From a virus: 32,019 bases of DNA. How positions within the stretch are numbered: position 1 is the stretch's first letter; each line of letters opens with the position of its first letter. Shown here one piece after another: positions 1 through 7,566 of the stretch. A model generated the notes under the pieces. The model saw nothing but the letters and a program-made list of their open reading frames with translations, was not told where the DNA came from and did no database searches. Position numbers and translations under genes: made by a program. Location of the stretch: IMG/VR virus record IMGVR_UViG_3300048591_000883, positions 1 through 32,019 of that record; one strand, given 5' to 3'.

Positions 1-38
1 ATCGCGCGATCGGTGCGATCTCCGAGGGAGGTCGCTGA
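1..38 (+). CDS. C-terminal end of an upstream gene (partial)
   Basis: Reading from base 3, a short open frame ends in Ala-Ile-Gly-Ala-Ile-Ser-Glu-Gly-Gly-Arg and a TGA at 36-38. That stop shares one base with the ATG of the next gene (TGATG). The one-base overlap is the coupling seen repeatedly in this operon, which is the only reason to call it coding. Too little is present to identify a product. Confidence 0.3.
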   Translation, partial: RAIGAISEGGR

Positions 39-871
39 TGTCGCTGCGCATCATCACCGCCGATCAACGGCTCGCCGAGGCTCATGCCAAGACCACAATG
101 GCAATCTTCGGGCCCTCGGGCGTTGGCAAGACTTCACTGCTCAGGACCCTGCCGCCGGCGGAGACGCTGTGCATCGATCTCGAGGCCGGCATGAAATCCG
201 TCCAGGATTGGCCGGGCGACAGCATCCCGGTGCGCAGCTTCGCTGACGCGCTCGACATCGGCTGCCTGGTCGGCGGCGTTAATCCGGCGGCCGACGAGAA
301 GACCTTCTTCTGCGAAAGCCACTACCGGCACCTGGCCGAGACCTATCCCGATCTCGTCCGCATGATCGCCGGCAAGCGCATCATCTTCGTCGACTCGATC
401 ACCGACCTGACGCGGCTCGCCATGGCCTGGGCGAAGACGCGGCCCGAGGCGCAGTCGGAGCGGACCGGCAAGCCGGACACCCGCGGCGCCTACGGTCTCT
501 TGGCGCGTGAAACCATCGGGCTCCTGAAGCACCTGCAGCACGCGCCCGGCCGCACCGTGATCTTCGTCGGCATCCTGGAGCGCATCACCGACGAGTTCAA
601 CCGCGTCACCTGGCAGCCGCAGATGGAAGGCGGCAAAGCCGCCCGCGAGCTCCCCGGCATCGTCGACCAGGTGATCTCCATGAGCCGGTTCACGGCGGAC
701 GGCGACGCGTGGCGCCACGAGCCCGACCGCGGCGACGTGCGTCGCCTGATCTGCCAGGCCGCCAACCCCTTCGGCCTGCCGGGCAAGGATCGTTCCGGCC
801 GTCTCGACCTCACCGAGCCGCCCGACCTCAGCGCGCTCATTCGCAAGATCAATCAGCCCAGCAAAGGATGA
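38..871 (+). CDS. Sak4/RecA-like AAA family ATPase
   Basis: A 277-aa P-loop ATPase. Walker A is GPSGVGKT at residues 25-32. A Walker B-like strand IIFVDS lies at about 115-120. The compact single RecA-like fold and its position match phage Sak4-type recombinases, which promote annealing or strand exchange together with a phage ssDNA-binding protein. The gene directly downstream looks like such a partner. The ATG at 38 is preceded by GAGGGAGG with about 6 nt spacing, and its first base is shared with an upstream stop. The gene overlaps the next ATG candidate at 868 (ATGA). The family name is inferred from motifs and neighbours. A generic AAA ATP-binding protein is the fallback. Confidence 0.75.
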   Translation: MSLRIITADQRLAEAHAKTTMAIFGPSGVGKTSLLRTLPPAETLCIDLEAGMKSVQDWPGDSIPVRSFADALDIGCLVGGVNPAADEKTFFCESHYRHLAETYPDLVRMIAGKRIIFVDSITDLTRLAMAWAKTRPEAQSERTGKPDTRGAYGLLARETIGLLKHLQHAPGRTVIFVGILERITDEFNRVTWQPQMEGGKAARELPGIVDQVISMSRFTADGDAWRHEPDRGDVRRLICQAANPFGLPGKDRSGRLDLTEPPDLSALIRKINQPSKG

Positions 872-876
872 CTTCT

Positions 877-1611
877 ATGTTCGACATGAACGACGCCGAA
901 CCGCAGAAGAGCGGCGAACTCATTCCCGATGGCACCTTCGCCAAGGTCACCATGAGCATCCGCCCCGGCGGCATCGATGGCCAGAGCGAGATCGACCAGG
1001 CGCTGCTCAAAGCGCCCAAGGACCCGACGAGCGACGTGCGCATGCTCGACTGCGAGTTCACGGTGGCGGAGGGACCGCACGCCAAGCGCAAGTTCTGGCA
1101 GATGTTCACGGTGCAGGGCGGCAAGGTCGACGAGAACGGCGTCTCGATCGCCTGGAAAATCTCCAAGAGCACGTTCCGCGCCATGATCGACAGCGCGCTC
1201 GGCCTCGACGCGCAGGACATGAGCGAGGCGGCCAAGCAGAAGCGCATCCTGCGCGGTCTTGCCGACCTCAACGGCATCACCTTCGTCGCCAAGATCAAGA
1301 TCGAGGCGAGTGAAGACGCCCGCTACAGCGATCAGAACCGGCTCGACCGGGTGGTGCTGCCGACCGAGAAGGAATGGAAGCTCGTCATGGACGGCAAGGA
1401 CGTGCCGGCGAGCCCGAGCCGCTCGCGCGGCGCCGGCACCAAGGCCGCGACCGCGCAACCCGCCTGGACGCAAGGCGCTGCCCCGGGCGGCCAGCCCCCT
1501 GCTGCGCAGCGGTCGCTGCAGGCGCCCAGCGCGCCCGCCTGGTCACAACCGTCATCCGGCGCCGGCGCGCCGGCGGCAAAGCAGCCCGGACCGGCATGGC
1601 TCAACGGTTGA
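877..1611 (+). CDS. Probable phage ssDNA-binding protein (Sak4 partner)
   Basis: A 244-aa protein. The N-terminal 170 residues look like a compact beta-rich domain (segments around DCEFTVAEGPHAKRKFWQ and the following GK/W-rich strands). The last 75 residues are a low-complexity Ala/Pro/Gly/Gln tail ending in PGPAWLNG, as in SSB-like proteins with a disordered tail. I recognise the pattern (DUF669-like proteins of alphaproteobacterial phages that follow a Sak4-type ATPase) but have no direct proof of DNA binding. ATG 877 is preferred because AAAGG sits 9 nt upstream. An in-frame ATG at 868 overlaps the previous stop but has no usable ribosome site. The first ten residues (MFDMNDAEPQ) resemble the start of the primase encoded at 4263. 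Confidence 0.6.
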   Translation: MFDMNDAEPQKSGELIPDGTFAKVTMSIRPGGIDGQSEIDQALLKAPKDPTSDVRMLDCEFTVAEGPHAKRKFWQMFTVQGGKVDENGVSIAWKISKSTFRAMIDSALGLDAQDMSEAAKQKRILRGLADLNGITFVAKIKIEASEDARYSDQNRLDRVVLPTEKEWKLVMDGKDVPASPSRSRGAGTKAATAQPAWTQGAAPGGQPPAAQRSLQAPSAPAWSQPSSGAGAPAAKQPGPAWLNG

Positions 1612-1614
1612 ACC

Positions 1615-1848
1615 ATGACGGACGACGAATGGCAGGCGCATGTGGCGCATGAAGCGGCCAAGGCGATCGGCGAATGGCTCGAAGGAAGAGGACGGCTTCA
1701 TCAGCCAATCCGCTCTTTGACCATGCCCGAGCTCGAAGCCATGGCGCAGAACGCCATCAGCCGCTTCATCGTGCTGGCGTCGCAGCGGATCGCGGAGGAA
1801 CCGGACGAGCCCGGGTCGCAGAAGCTCTCGACGCTGCTCATGGGCTGA
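1615..1848 (+). CDS. Small conserved hypothetical protein, 77 aa
   Basis: Starts 3 nt after the previous stop (TGAACCATG) and encodes a soluble, probably all-helical protein rich in Glu, Ala and Arg. No catalytic motif is visible. Its coding phase continues smoothly from the operon, and its codon use matches the neighbours. It ends in a TGA that overlaps a CTG of the next reading frame, so its translation is probably coupled to the Cys-rich protein that follows. Function unknown. Its place between a putative SSB and the nuclease/helicase genes suggests an accessory role in early DNA metabolism, but that is context only. Confidence 0.6.
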   Translation: MTDDEWQAHVAHEAAKAIGEWLEGRGRLHQPIRSLTMPELEAMAQNAISRFIVLASQRIAEEPDEPGSQKLSTLLMG

Positions 1849-2189
1849 GAGCCTGTGCGCTCTGCAGTCGAGAGGCGCGCGGGTTCTACTACACACACCA
1901 ACTGCGCCCAGATCGATATCCGACCTTCGCGTTCTGCTCGCTGCGCTGCCTCAACGCCGGCGCCGCTATCGCCAAGAGGAACCACGGCATGATCGACAAG
2001 ACCGATCTGGAGACACAGGCGATCAAGGCGGCACGGCGCAACTTTGCGGAGGTGCTGACCGAGCTCGGATTGATGGCGCCGTTCCATGACCGATCGGCCG
2101 ACGAGATCGATCGCATCATCGAGGCTTGTGTCGACGGCTTCCAGGCCGCGATGCATCGCGAAACGCTCAACGACGACATTCCATTTTGA
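1845..2189 (+). CDS. DUF6511-like Cys-rich protein (start uncertain)
   Basis: The frame encodes a protein with CALC near the N-terminus and FCSLRC about 25 residues later, a four-Cys arrangement (C-x2-C, C-x3-C) that would bind zinc. A helical region follows (MIDKTDLETQ onward) and the end is NDDIPF. It resembles DUF6511 proteins of alphaproteobacterial prophages, function unknown. The start is a problem. No ATG, GTG or TTG occurs between the end of the upstream gene and the first Cys. The options are CTG at 1845 overlapping the upstream stop (CTGA), an ATG at 1674 that would overlap the 77-aa gene by 175 nt, an ATG at 1989 that would lose all four cysteines, or a -1 frameshift fusing it to the 77-aa protein. 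I give the CTG position as the boundary. Confidence 0.5.
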   Translation: MRACALCSREARGFYYTHQLRPDRYPTFAFCSLRCLNAGAAIAKRNHGMIDKTDLETQAIKAARRNFAEVLTELGLMAPFHDRSADEIDRIIEACVDGFQAAMHRETLNDDIPF

Positions 2190-2197
2190 GGCCGGTC

Positions 2198-2965
2198 ATG
2201 GATGTTGTCGATCTCAACCACGGCTCCGGATTTGTGTACGGCATCGGCGCGCGCGAGGCGTCCGTTGCGCAGCGTGTCAACACGCTGATCGATGCCGCTC
2301 TATTGACGGCACGGCGCGAGCAGCCCGAGCGCGATTACCTTGGTGCGTCACGGCTGGGGGAACCTTGTGGGCGCCGGCTCGCCTACGAAATCACCCACAC
2401 GCCGCCTGATGATGGTCACGATCTCGAGGGCGCCATGCTGCGGGTGTTCGAAGCCGGCCATCGGTTCGAGGCGTTGTCGATCGAATGGCTGCGCGCCGCG
2501 GGATTCGATCTGCGGACGCAGCGGCGCGACGGCAGCCAGTTCGGCTTTGCGGCGGCTGGCGGGCGGCTGCGCGGTCATATCGACGGCGTGATCGTTGCCG
2601 GCCCCGACATCGGCGTGCCGTGGCCGGCGCTGTGGGAACACAAGGCGCTGAACGCCAAGTCTTGGAACGACGTCGTCAAGCGCGGCCTTCGCGCTGCAAA
2701 GCCGCTCTATTTCGCGCAGGTCCAGATCTACATGGCCTACATGGAGATCGGCGCCACGCTGTTCAGCACGCTGAACAAGGACAGCCAGGCGCTCCACCAC
2801 GAGGTGGTCTCCTTCGATCCCGTTGAAGCGCAGGCGCTCTCCGACAAGGCCGTCGACATTCTGCGCGCCGTCGAAGCCGGCGAACTGCCGCCCCGCATCG
2901 CTTCGGCCTCGGATTATTACCTCTGCCGCTCCTGCCCCCATGCGCGGCGTTGCTGGGAGGAGTGA
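2198..2965 (+). CDS. PD-(D/E)XK exonuclease of Cas4/RecB type with Fe-S cluster
   Basis: A 255-aa nuclease. The PD-(D/E)XK core is visible as GHIDG (Asp129), WEHKA (Glu147, Lys149) and QVQIYM (Gln174/176). Cysteines lie at 57 and at 243, 246 and 252 (LCRSC...RRC), the one-plus-three arrangement that holds a 4Fe-4S cluster in Cas4, AddB and Dna2-type nucleases. The family degrades or trims DNA ends, usually with a helicase. The next gene, 3 nt downstream, is an SF1 helicase, so the two probably work together in end processing or recombination. ATG 2198 is chosen over an upstream in-frame ATG (2126) that would overlap the previous gene. No cas1 or cas2 is nearby, so this is not a CRISPR component. 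Confidence 0.8.
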   Translation: MDVVDLNHGSGFVYGIGAREASVAQRVNTLIDAALLTARREQPERDYLGASRLGEPCGRRLAYEITHTPPDDGHDLEGAMLRVFEAGHRFEALSIEWLRAAGFDLRTQRRDGSQFGFAAAGGRLRGHIDGVIVAGPDIGVPWPALWEHKALNAKSWNDVVKRGLRAAKPLYFAQVQIYMAYMEIGATLFSTLNKDSQALHHEVVSFDPVEAQALSDKAVDILRAVEAGELPPRIASASDYYLCRSCPHARRCWEE

Positions 2966-2968
2966 GCC

Positions 2969-4255
2969 ATGAGCTTCTCGCCATCGCCGCTCCAGGCCAA
3001 AGCGATTGCGGCCATCAAGGACTGGTTCACGAACCGCACCGCTGCACAGCAGGTGTTTCGGGTCTTCGGCTATGCCGGCACCGGCAAGACCACCATCACG
3101 CGGCATGCCATCGCCGAGCTTGGTCTCGACACCGGCGCGAGCGACGGCGTCCTCTATGCGGCCTTCACCGGCAAGGCGGCCCTGGTGATGACCCGCAAGG
3201 GCACGCCGGCCTCGACCATCCACTCCCTGATCTACCGCGTCTCCGAGGCGACGCCCGCCGAGATCGAAAAGGTCAAGGAGGAGATCGCCGATCTCAAGGC
3301 GAAGATCGCGTCCATGGCTGCGGCCGAGCGCCTGTTCGCGGAGTCGCAGCTTCGCTCGCTCGAACTGCGGCTATCCGACATCCACAAGCCGCGCTTTGTC
3401 CTGAACGAGCAGTCGATGCTGCGCGAAGCCAAGCTCCTTGTCCTCGACGAGGTGTCGATGGTGGGCGATGACATGGCGCGCGATCTGCTTGCCTTCGGCA
3501 AACCGATCCTGGTGCTGGGCGATCCCGGCCAGCTGCCGCCGGTCAGGGGTGAAGGCGCATTCACGCAATGTCAGCCCGATGTGATGCTGACCGAGATCCA
3601 TCGCCAGGCCGGCGAGAGCGCCATTATCCGTCTCGCCACGCTGGCGCGCGAAAGCAAATCCATCCCCTACGGCAAGCACGACGAATTCGTCTGGAAGATG
3701 CGCAGGCTCGATGTCGCGGCCGAGCAGATGCTGCGCGGCGGTCAGGTGATCTGCGGCCGCAACGCCACGCGTCTGCAGCTCAACCTCGCCATGAAGCGGG
3801 CGTCCGGCTTCGATGGTGTCTATCCGACCGGCCAAGGCGAGAAGATCATCTGCCTCAAAAACCGCAACGACCTTGGCCTGGTCAACGGCATGTTCCTCGA
3901 CCTCGCCGAGGTCAAGGACGAGGACGAGATTTCATTCACTGCCGTTGTCACCACCGAGGACGGCCAGAAGATCGGAGGCACGAACGGTGCGCGCGAGCGC
4001 TTCCGCATCTACAAGGGCTACTTCGACGATCACGTCACGCCCGATCCGGAACGCGAGCGCCGCGATCACTGGAAGAAAAAGACCATCATCGAAGCGGTCT
4101 GGGGCTGGGCCATCACCTGCCACAAGGCGCAGGGCTCGCAGTGGGAGAACATCATCGTCTACGACGATGGCCTTGGCCGCACGGCCGAAGATCGTGCCCG
4201 CTGGCTCTACACCGCCATCACCCGCGCCGAGCGCGGTCTCGTGCTGCTCGATTGA
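2969..4255 (+). CDS. SF1 DNA helicase, RecD/Dda-like
   Basis: A 428-aa helicase with all main superfamily 1 motifs in order. Motif I is GYAGTGKT (34-41), Ia lies around FTGKAA (66-71), II is LVLDEVS (157-163), III is GDPGQLPPV (184-192), IV-like is EIHRQ (209-213), V is CHKAQGSQWE (384-393) and VI is YTAITRAERG (414-423). The CHKAQG signature is typical of the RecD/TraA/Dda branch, which moves 5' to 3' on DNA. Residues about 95-135 form a charged, probably coiled-coil insertion. It follows the Cas4-like nuclease by 3 nt and precedes the primase by 7 nt, fitting a replication/recombination operon. Full length, with no missing motif. Confidence 0.85.
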   Translation: MSFSPSPLQAKAIAAIKDWFTNRTAAQQVFRVFGYAGTGKTTITRHAIAELGLDTGASDGVLYAAFTGKAALVMTRKGTPASTIHSLIYRVSEATPAEIEKVKEEIADLKAKIASMAAAERLFAESQLRSLELRLSDIHKPRFVLNEQSMLREAKLLVLDEVSMVGDDMARDLLAFGKPILVLGDPGQLPPVRGEGAFTQCQPDVMLTEIHRQAGESAIIRLATLARESKSIPYGKHDEFVWKMRRLDVAAEQMLRGGQVICGRNATRLQLNLAMKRASGFDGVYPTGQGEKIICLKNRNDLGLVNGMFLDLAEVKDEDEISFTAVVTTEDGQKIGGTNGARERFRIYKGYFDDHVTPDPERERRDHWKKKTIIEAVWGWAITCHKAQGSQWENIIVYDDGLGRTAEDRARWLYTAITRAERGLVLLD

Positions 4256-4262
4256 GGTGCCG

Positions 4263-7205
4263 ATGCTCGACCTCAATGACGCCGAACCTGCACGACCGGC
4301 CGAGCGGTTTGATCTCGATGAAATCGTCGCGCGGCTGCGCGCGACTGCCGAGCAATGGGTGCCGCGGCTGTTCCCGAATGGCCGACGGGTGGGCGATGAA
4401 TGGCGGCTTGCCAATATCCGCGGCGATGCGCCGCGCAAGAACGGCTCCTGCGTGATTGCGCTCACCGGCGAGCACGCCGGGGACTGGATCGATTTCGACG
4501 GCGGCCAGGGCGGCGGCCCCATCAACACGCTCGAACACGCGATACATCGGAGCGGGCGTGAGCTGATCAGTTATGCGGCCGAGCTGACCAGGACCGGCCC
4601 GCAGCCGAAGCGGGGCGCCACCAGGCCCTCGTCCAAGCAGGCCGACCAGGCCCGCGAGATCGACCATATCCTCTCCAAGGCCGTGCCGCTCGCAGGCACG
4701 TTGGGCAAACGCTATCTCGCGTCGCGCGGGCTGACGATTCCGGATTGTGCGGACCTTCTGTTCCACCCGGACCTAACACACTGGGAGAGCCGGCGCGGCT
4801 TCCCCGGGCTCGTCGCGGTGGTGCGGGACGGCAGCGGCAATCGGATCGCGCTCCACCGCACCTATCTCGCCGACGATGGCGCCGCCAAAGCGCCGGTCGA
4901 TAACCCGCGCAAAATGCTGGCCTCGATCGCCGGCGGCGCCGTGCGCCTTGCCAATCTCACCGACGATCATGTCGTCGGACTCGCCGAAGGCATCGACACC
5001 GCGCTCTCGGTGATGGCAGCGTGTGCGCGCCTGCCGGTCTGGGCCACGCTGTCGACGTCCAACCTGGAACAGGTCGTTTTGCCCGCGGAAGTGAGGAAGG
5101 TCGTGCTTCTGACCGACCACGACCCCTCCAACGCCGGCGCGCGCGCTGCCGCCGCCGCCGCCGCCCGACTGCACGCCGAGGGTCGGCGCGTCTTCATCGC
5201 CATGCCGCCCAAGGAGGGCGACGACTTCAACGACCTGTTGATGCGCGAAGGCATTGATGCGGTGCGCCGAGTCGTTGAGTCAGCGGTCGAGTGGAACGGC
5301 CAGGGCACCACAGAAAGCATGGCTCTGGTCGTTGACGGCGGCACCCACAGGCCGATCGGCCTGGCCTTGCCCGACCATGCACGACCCCAACTGCGCGCCG
5401 ACAACGGCGATCTCGCCGGTGCGGTCTCGCAGGCCTGGCAAATCCTCCTCACCGCCAACAATCCGCCCTGGCTGTTCCGTGCCGCCGGATGTCCGACCTG
5501 GGTGGTGCGCGACGATGACGGTTTGCCCATGGCGAGGCCGCTCACCGAGGATCGCTTGCGCCCGGTGCTCGCCCAGCTCGTCGACTGGCGAAAGATCAAT
5601 CGCAACGGCGAACTTATTCCCGCCCATCCACCCATGGCGGTGATCAAATCAATCCTCGCCACGCCCGATCCGGCGCTGCCAGTGCTGTCCGGCATCGTCA
5701 CGACGCCGGTGTTCGGCCGCGACGGCGAGCTCATCACCGAACCCGGCTACCATGCGCCCGCGCGCCTGCTCTACGACCCGCCCAAGGACTTTGTCCTGCC
5801 GCCTATAGCCGCCCGACCGACGCCGGCGAACATCACCGCCGCGCGATCATTATTGCTCGACGATCTCCTGGGGGAGTTTCCGTTCACCGGCGAAGCCGAA
5901 CGTGCGCATGCGCTCGCGCTGCTGCTTGTTGGCTTCGTGCGCGCCATGATCGACGGGCCGACGCCGTTGCACCTGGTCGAGAAGCCGACCCAAGGCACCG
6001 GCGCAACCCTGATGGTGGATGTGATATCGCTGATCGCGACCGGCTGCCGCGCGAGCGTCATGGTCGAGGGCAGCGACGATGAGGAATGGCGCAAGCGCCT
6101 GACCGCCAAGCTGCGCCAGATCCCCTCCGTCGTGCTGATCGACAATCTGCGACGGCCGCTCGACTCCTCGGCGCTCGCGGCCGCGCTCACCGCGCCGTTC
6201 TGGGAAGATCGCGTCCTCGGCGTCTCGGAAACCACGCGGCTGCCGATCCGCTGCATCTGGATTGCCACCGGCAACAATGCCGAGTTCTCGGGTGAGATGG
6301 CGCGCCGTCTTGTGCGCATCCGTCTCGACGCCCGCGTCGACCAGCCCTGGCGCCGCAATGGCTTCCGCCATCCCGATCTCATTGGCTGGGTTCATGCCAA
6401 CCGGGCGGATCTTGTGGCCGCCTGTCTATCGCTCTGCCGCGGCTGGATCGCGGCCGGAATGCCACGCGGGAGCAAACACATCGGCAGCTTCGAAGCCTGG
6501 TCCGCCCTCATGGGCGGCCTGCTCGAGGCGATCGGAGTGCGAGGCTTCCTCGGCAACATCGACGAGATGCTCGAAGCCTCCGACGGCGAGGGCGCGGTCT
6601 GGCGCGTGTTCGTCGGTCAATGGTGGGATCGCTTCGGCACGGCAGAGGTTGGCACCAGCGGACTCTATGAGCTCGCCGTCAATTGCGAGCCTCCGCTGCC
6701 GCTCGGCACCGGCGGCGACCGATCCCAGCGCACCCGGCTCGGCAAAGCGCTCGTGCGCATGCGCGACCGGGTCTTCGACATCGCCGGACTGAAAGCGCGC
6801 ATCCGGGCGATCGGGGTTTCCCATCAGGCGCGCCGCTGGCAGCTCACGCTCGAAGGGGAACATGGGGAACGTGGGGAACGTTTTTCGGAGTCGTCCGATT
6901 TCGGGAAAGGGGAACGTCAGGCTGCTTTAGAGCAACGTTCCCCTCAACAGTCCCCGGCCTATCCCATTGATGGACAAGGCGTCGGGGAACGTGGGGAACC
7001 TGGGGAACGTTTTTCCGACCTACGCGCACGCGCGCGCGTACACAATAATAAAGAAGAGCAAACACGTTCCCCACGTTCGTCACGTTCCCAAAACGGTGTT
7101 GGTTCAGACGCTTACGACGGGGAACATGGCGGGGAACGTCATAACGCACGTTCCCCACGTTCCCCGCTGAATGAATCGCCCGATTGGCTGAAGGGGGTGC
7201 CGTGA
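4263..7205 (+). CDS. Toprim primase / AAA helicase fusion, 980 aa
   Basis: A large replication protein. Residues 1-100 resemble a primase N-terminal domain but without zinc cysteines. Residues 235-325 are a Toprim domain (EGIDTAL from Glu242, TDHD with Asp285 and Asp287, DDFND at 320-324). Residues 540-700 are an AAA-type helicase-like region with a Walker B-like VVLIDN (623-628) and sensor-like WIATGNN (666-672). The expected Walker A reads PTQGTGATL (575-583), with Ala where the ATP-contacting Lys should be. Residues about 865-968 are low complexity, made of GER/SPR units encoded by a 9-bp DNA repeat. ATG 4263 gives MLDLNDAEPA. The longer frame upstream overlaps the helicase and is rejected. 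The stop overlaps an ATG (TGATG). Confidence 0.8.
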   Translation: MLDLNDAEPARPAERFDLDEIVARLRATAEQWVPRLFPNGRRVGDEWRLANIRGDAPRKNGSCVIALTGEHAGDWIDFDGGQGGGPINTLEHAIHRSGRELISYAAELTRTGPQPKRGATRPSSKQADQAREIDHILSKAVPLAGTLGKRYLASRGLTIPDCADLLFHPDLTHWESRRGFPGLVAVVRDGSGNRIALHRTYLADDGAAKAPVDNPRKMLASIAGGAVRLANLTDDHVVGLAEGIDTALSVMAACARLPVWATLSTSNLEQVVLPAEVRKVVLLTDHDPSNAGARAAAAAAARLHAEGRRVFIAMPPKEGDDFNDLLMREGIDAVRRVVESAVEWNGQGTTESMALVVDGGTHRPIGLALPDHARPQLRADNGDLAGAVSQAWQILLTANNPPWLFRAAGCPTWVVRDDDGLPMARPLTEDRLRPVLAQLVDWRKINRNGELIPAHPPMAVIKSILATPDPALPVLSGIVTTPVFGRDGELITEPGYHAPARLLYDPPKDFVLPPIAARPTPANITAARSLLLDDLLGEFPFTGEAERAHALALLLVGFVRAMIDGPTPLHLVEKPTQGTGATLMVDVISLIATGCRASVMVEGSDDEEWRKRLTAKLRQIPSVVLIDNLRRPLDSSALAAALTAPFWEDRVLGVSETTRLPIRCIWIATGNNAEFSGEMARRLVRIRLDARVDQPWRRNGFRHPDLIGWVHANRADLVAACLSLCRGWIAAGMPRGSKHIGSFEAWSALMGGLLEAIGVRGFLGNIDEMLEASDGEGAVWRVFVGQWWDRFGTAEVGTSGLYELAVNCEPPLPLGTGGDRSQRTRLGKALVRMRDRVFDIAGLKARIRAIGVSHQARRWQLTLEGEHGERGERFSESSDFGKGERQAALEQRSPQQSPAYPIDGQGVGERGEPGERFSDLRARARVHNNKEEQTRSPRSSRSQNGVGSDAYDGEHGGERHNARSPRSPLNESPDWLKGVP
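6855..7165 (+). repeat. Iteron-like 9-bp repeat array, GGGGAACGT, both orientations
   Basis: About fifteen copies of GGGGAACGT or close variants. Direct units start at 6855, 6864, 6873, 6909, 6985, 6994, 7003, 7119 and 7131. Inverted units (ACGTTCCCC) start at 6935, 7064, 7073 (degenerate), 7082, 7148 and 7157. Several are exact tandem triplets with no spacer. Between the direct block ending at 7011 and the inverted block starting at 7064 lie an alternating purine-pyrimidine tract (7021-7044, CG/CA/TA steps) and an AT-rich run (about 7044-7062). Repeats facing an AT-rich segment are typical of origins or partition sites. Here they also encode the C-terminal tail of the primase. Role as an origin is inference. 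Confidence 0.75.
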
Positions 7206-7252
7206 TGCCGCGCGCCCTTGATGCCAATTTGCTCCGCGGAGGCGCGCCATGA
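7205..7252 (+). other. 15-codon minigene bridging two genes
   Basis: ATG at 7205 shares a base with the primase stop (TGATG), and the 15-aa frame (MPRALDANLLRGGAP) ends in a TGA that overlaps the next ATG (ATGA, 7249-7252). It spans the gap exactly, so ribosomes could pass from the primase to the TSCPD-like gene. A GGAGG ribosome site for the downstream gene lies inside it. It may be chance. No function for the peptide is claimed. Confidence 0.3.
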
Positions 7253-7566
7253 GCCGGCAGCGCCTTCCCGAACGCAGGCCAAGCGTCACGACCACGTTCG
7301 TGCACGACTGCCGGTCCTATGCGGTGACGTTCGGCTTCGACCCGAGCACCGGCCGCATCGGCGAAGTGTTCACGCACGGCGCCAAGGTAGGCTCCGCCAT
7401 GGACGGCATCCTCGACGATGCCTGTATCGCGCTGTCGCTTCTGCTGCAACATGGCGTCGAGCCCACGGCGCTTGCGACGAGTATGGGGCGGCTCGGCGAC
7501 GGCAAGACGCCCGCGTCTGTCATTGGTGCACTCGCCGATCTCATCGCTCTCGAGGTGCAGCCGTGA
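7249..7566 (+). CDS. TSCPD-domain-like protein, 105 aa
   Basis: A small stand-alone protein resembling the TSCPD domain found at the C-terminus of some ribonucleotide reductases. It has a strand pair (YAVTFGFDPSTGRIGEVF), a helix with DDACIALSLLLQHG and a final helix ASVIGALADLIA. The Cys-containing signature that gives the domain its name is not evident. Stand-alone versions are common in alphaproteobacterial prophages and have no assigned role. A GGAGG site lies 6 nt before ATG 7249. The stop overlaps the GTG of the next gene (GTGA). Confidence 0.65.
   Translation: MSRQRLPERRPSVTTTFVHDCRSYAVTFGFDPSTGRIGEVFTHGAKVGSAMDGILDDACIALSLLLQHGVEPTALATSMGRLGDGKTPASVIGALADLIALEVQP

Noticed and set aside
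2198-2965. CRISPR adaptation gene cas4
   Set aside because: The Fe-S nuclease fold matches, but the neighbours are phage recombination genes, so a phage exonuclease is the better reading.
6855-7165. Possible CRISPR array
   Set aside because: Units are only 9 bp, mostly in direct contact, in both orientations and inside a coding gene; no unique spacers of constant length and no cas1/cas2.
6967-7170. 67-aa frame rich in GNVGN and HVPHVP
   Set aside because: It is the primase repeat array read in another frame; no start context and no independent support.
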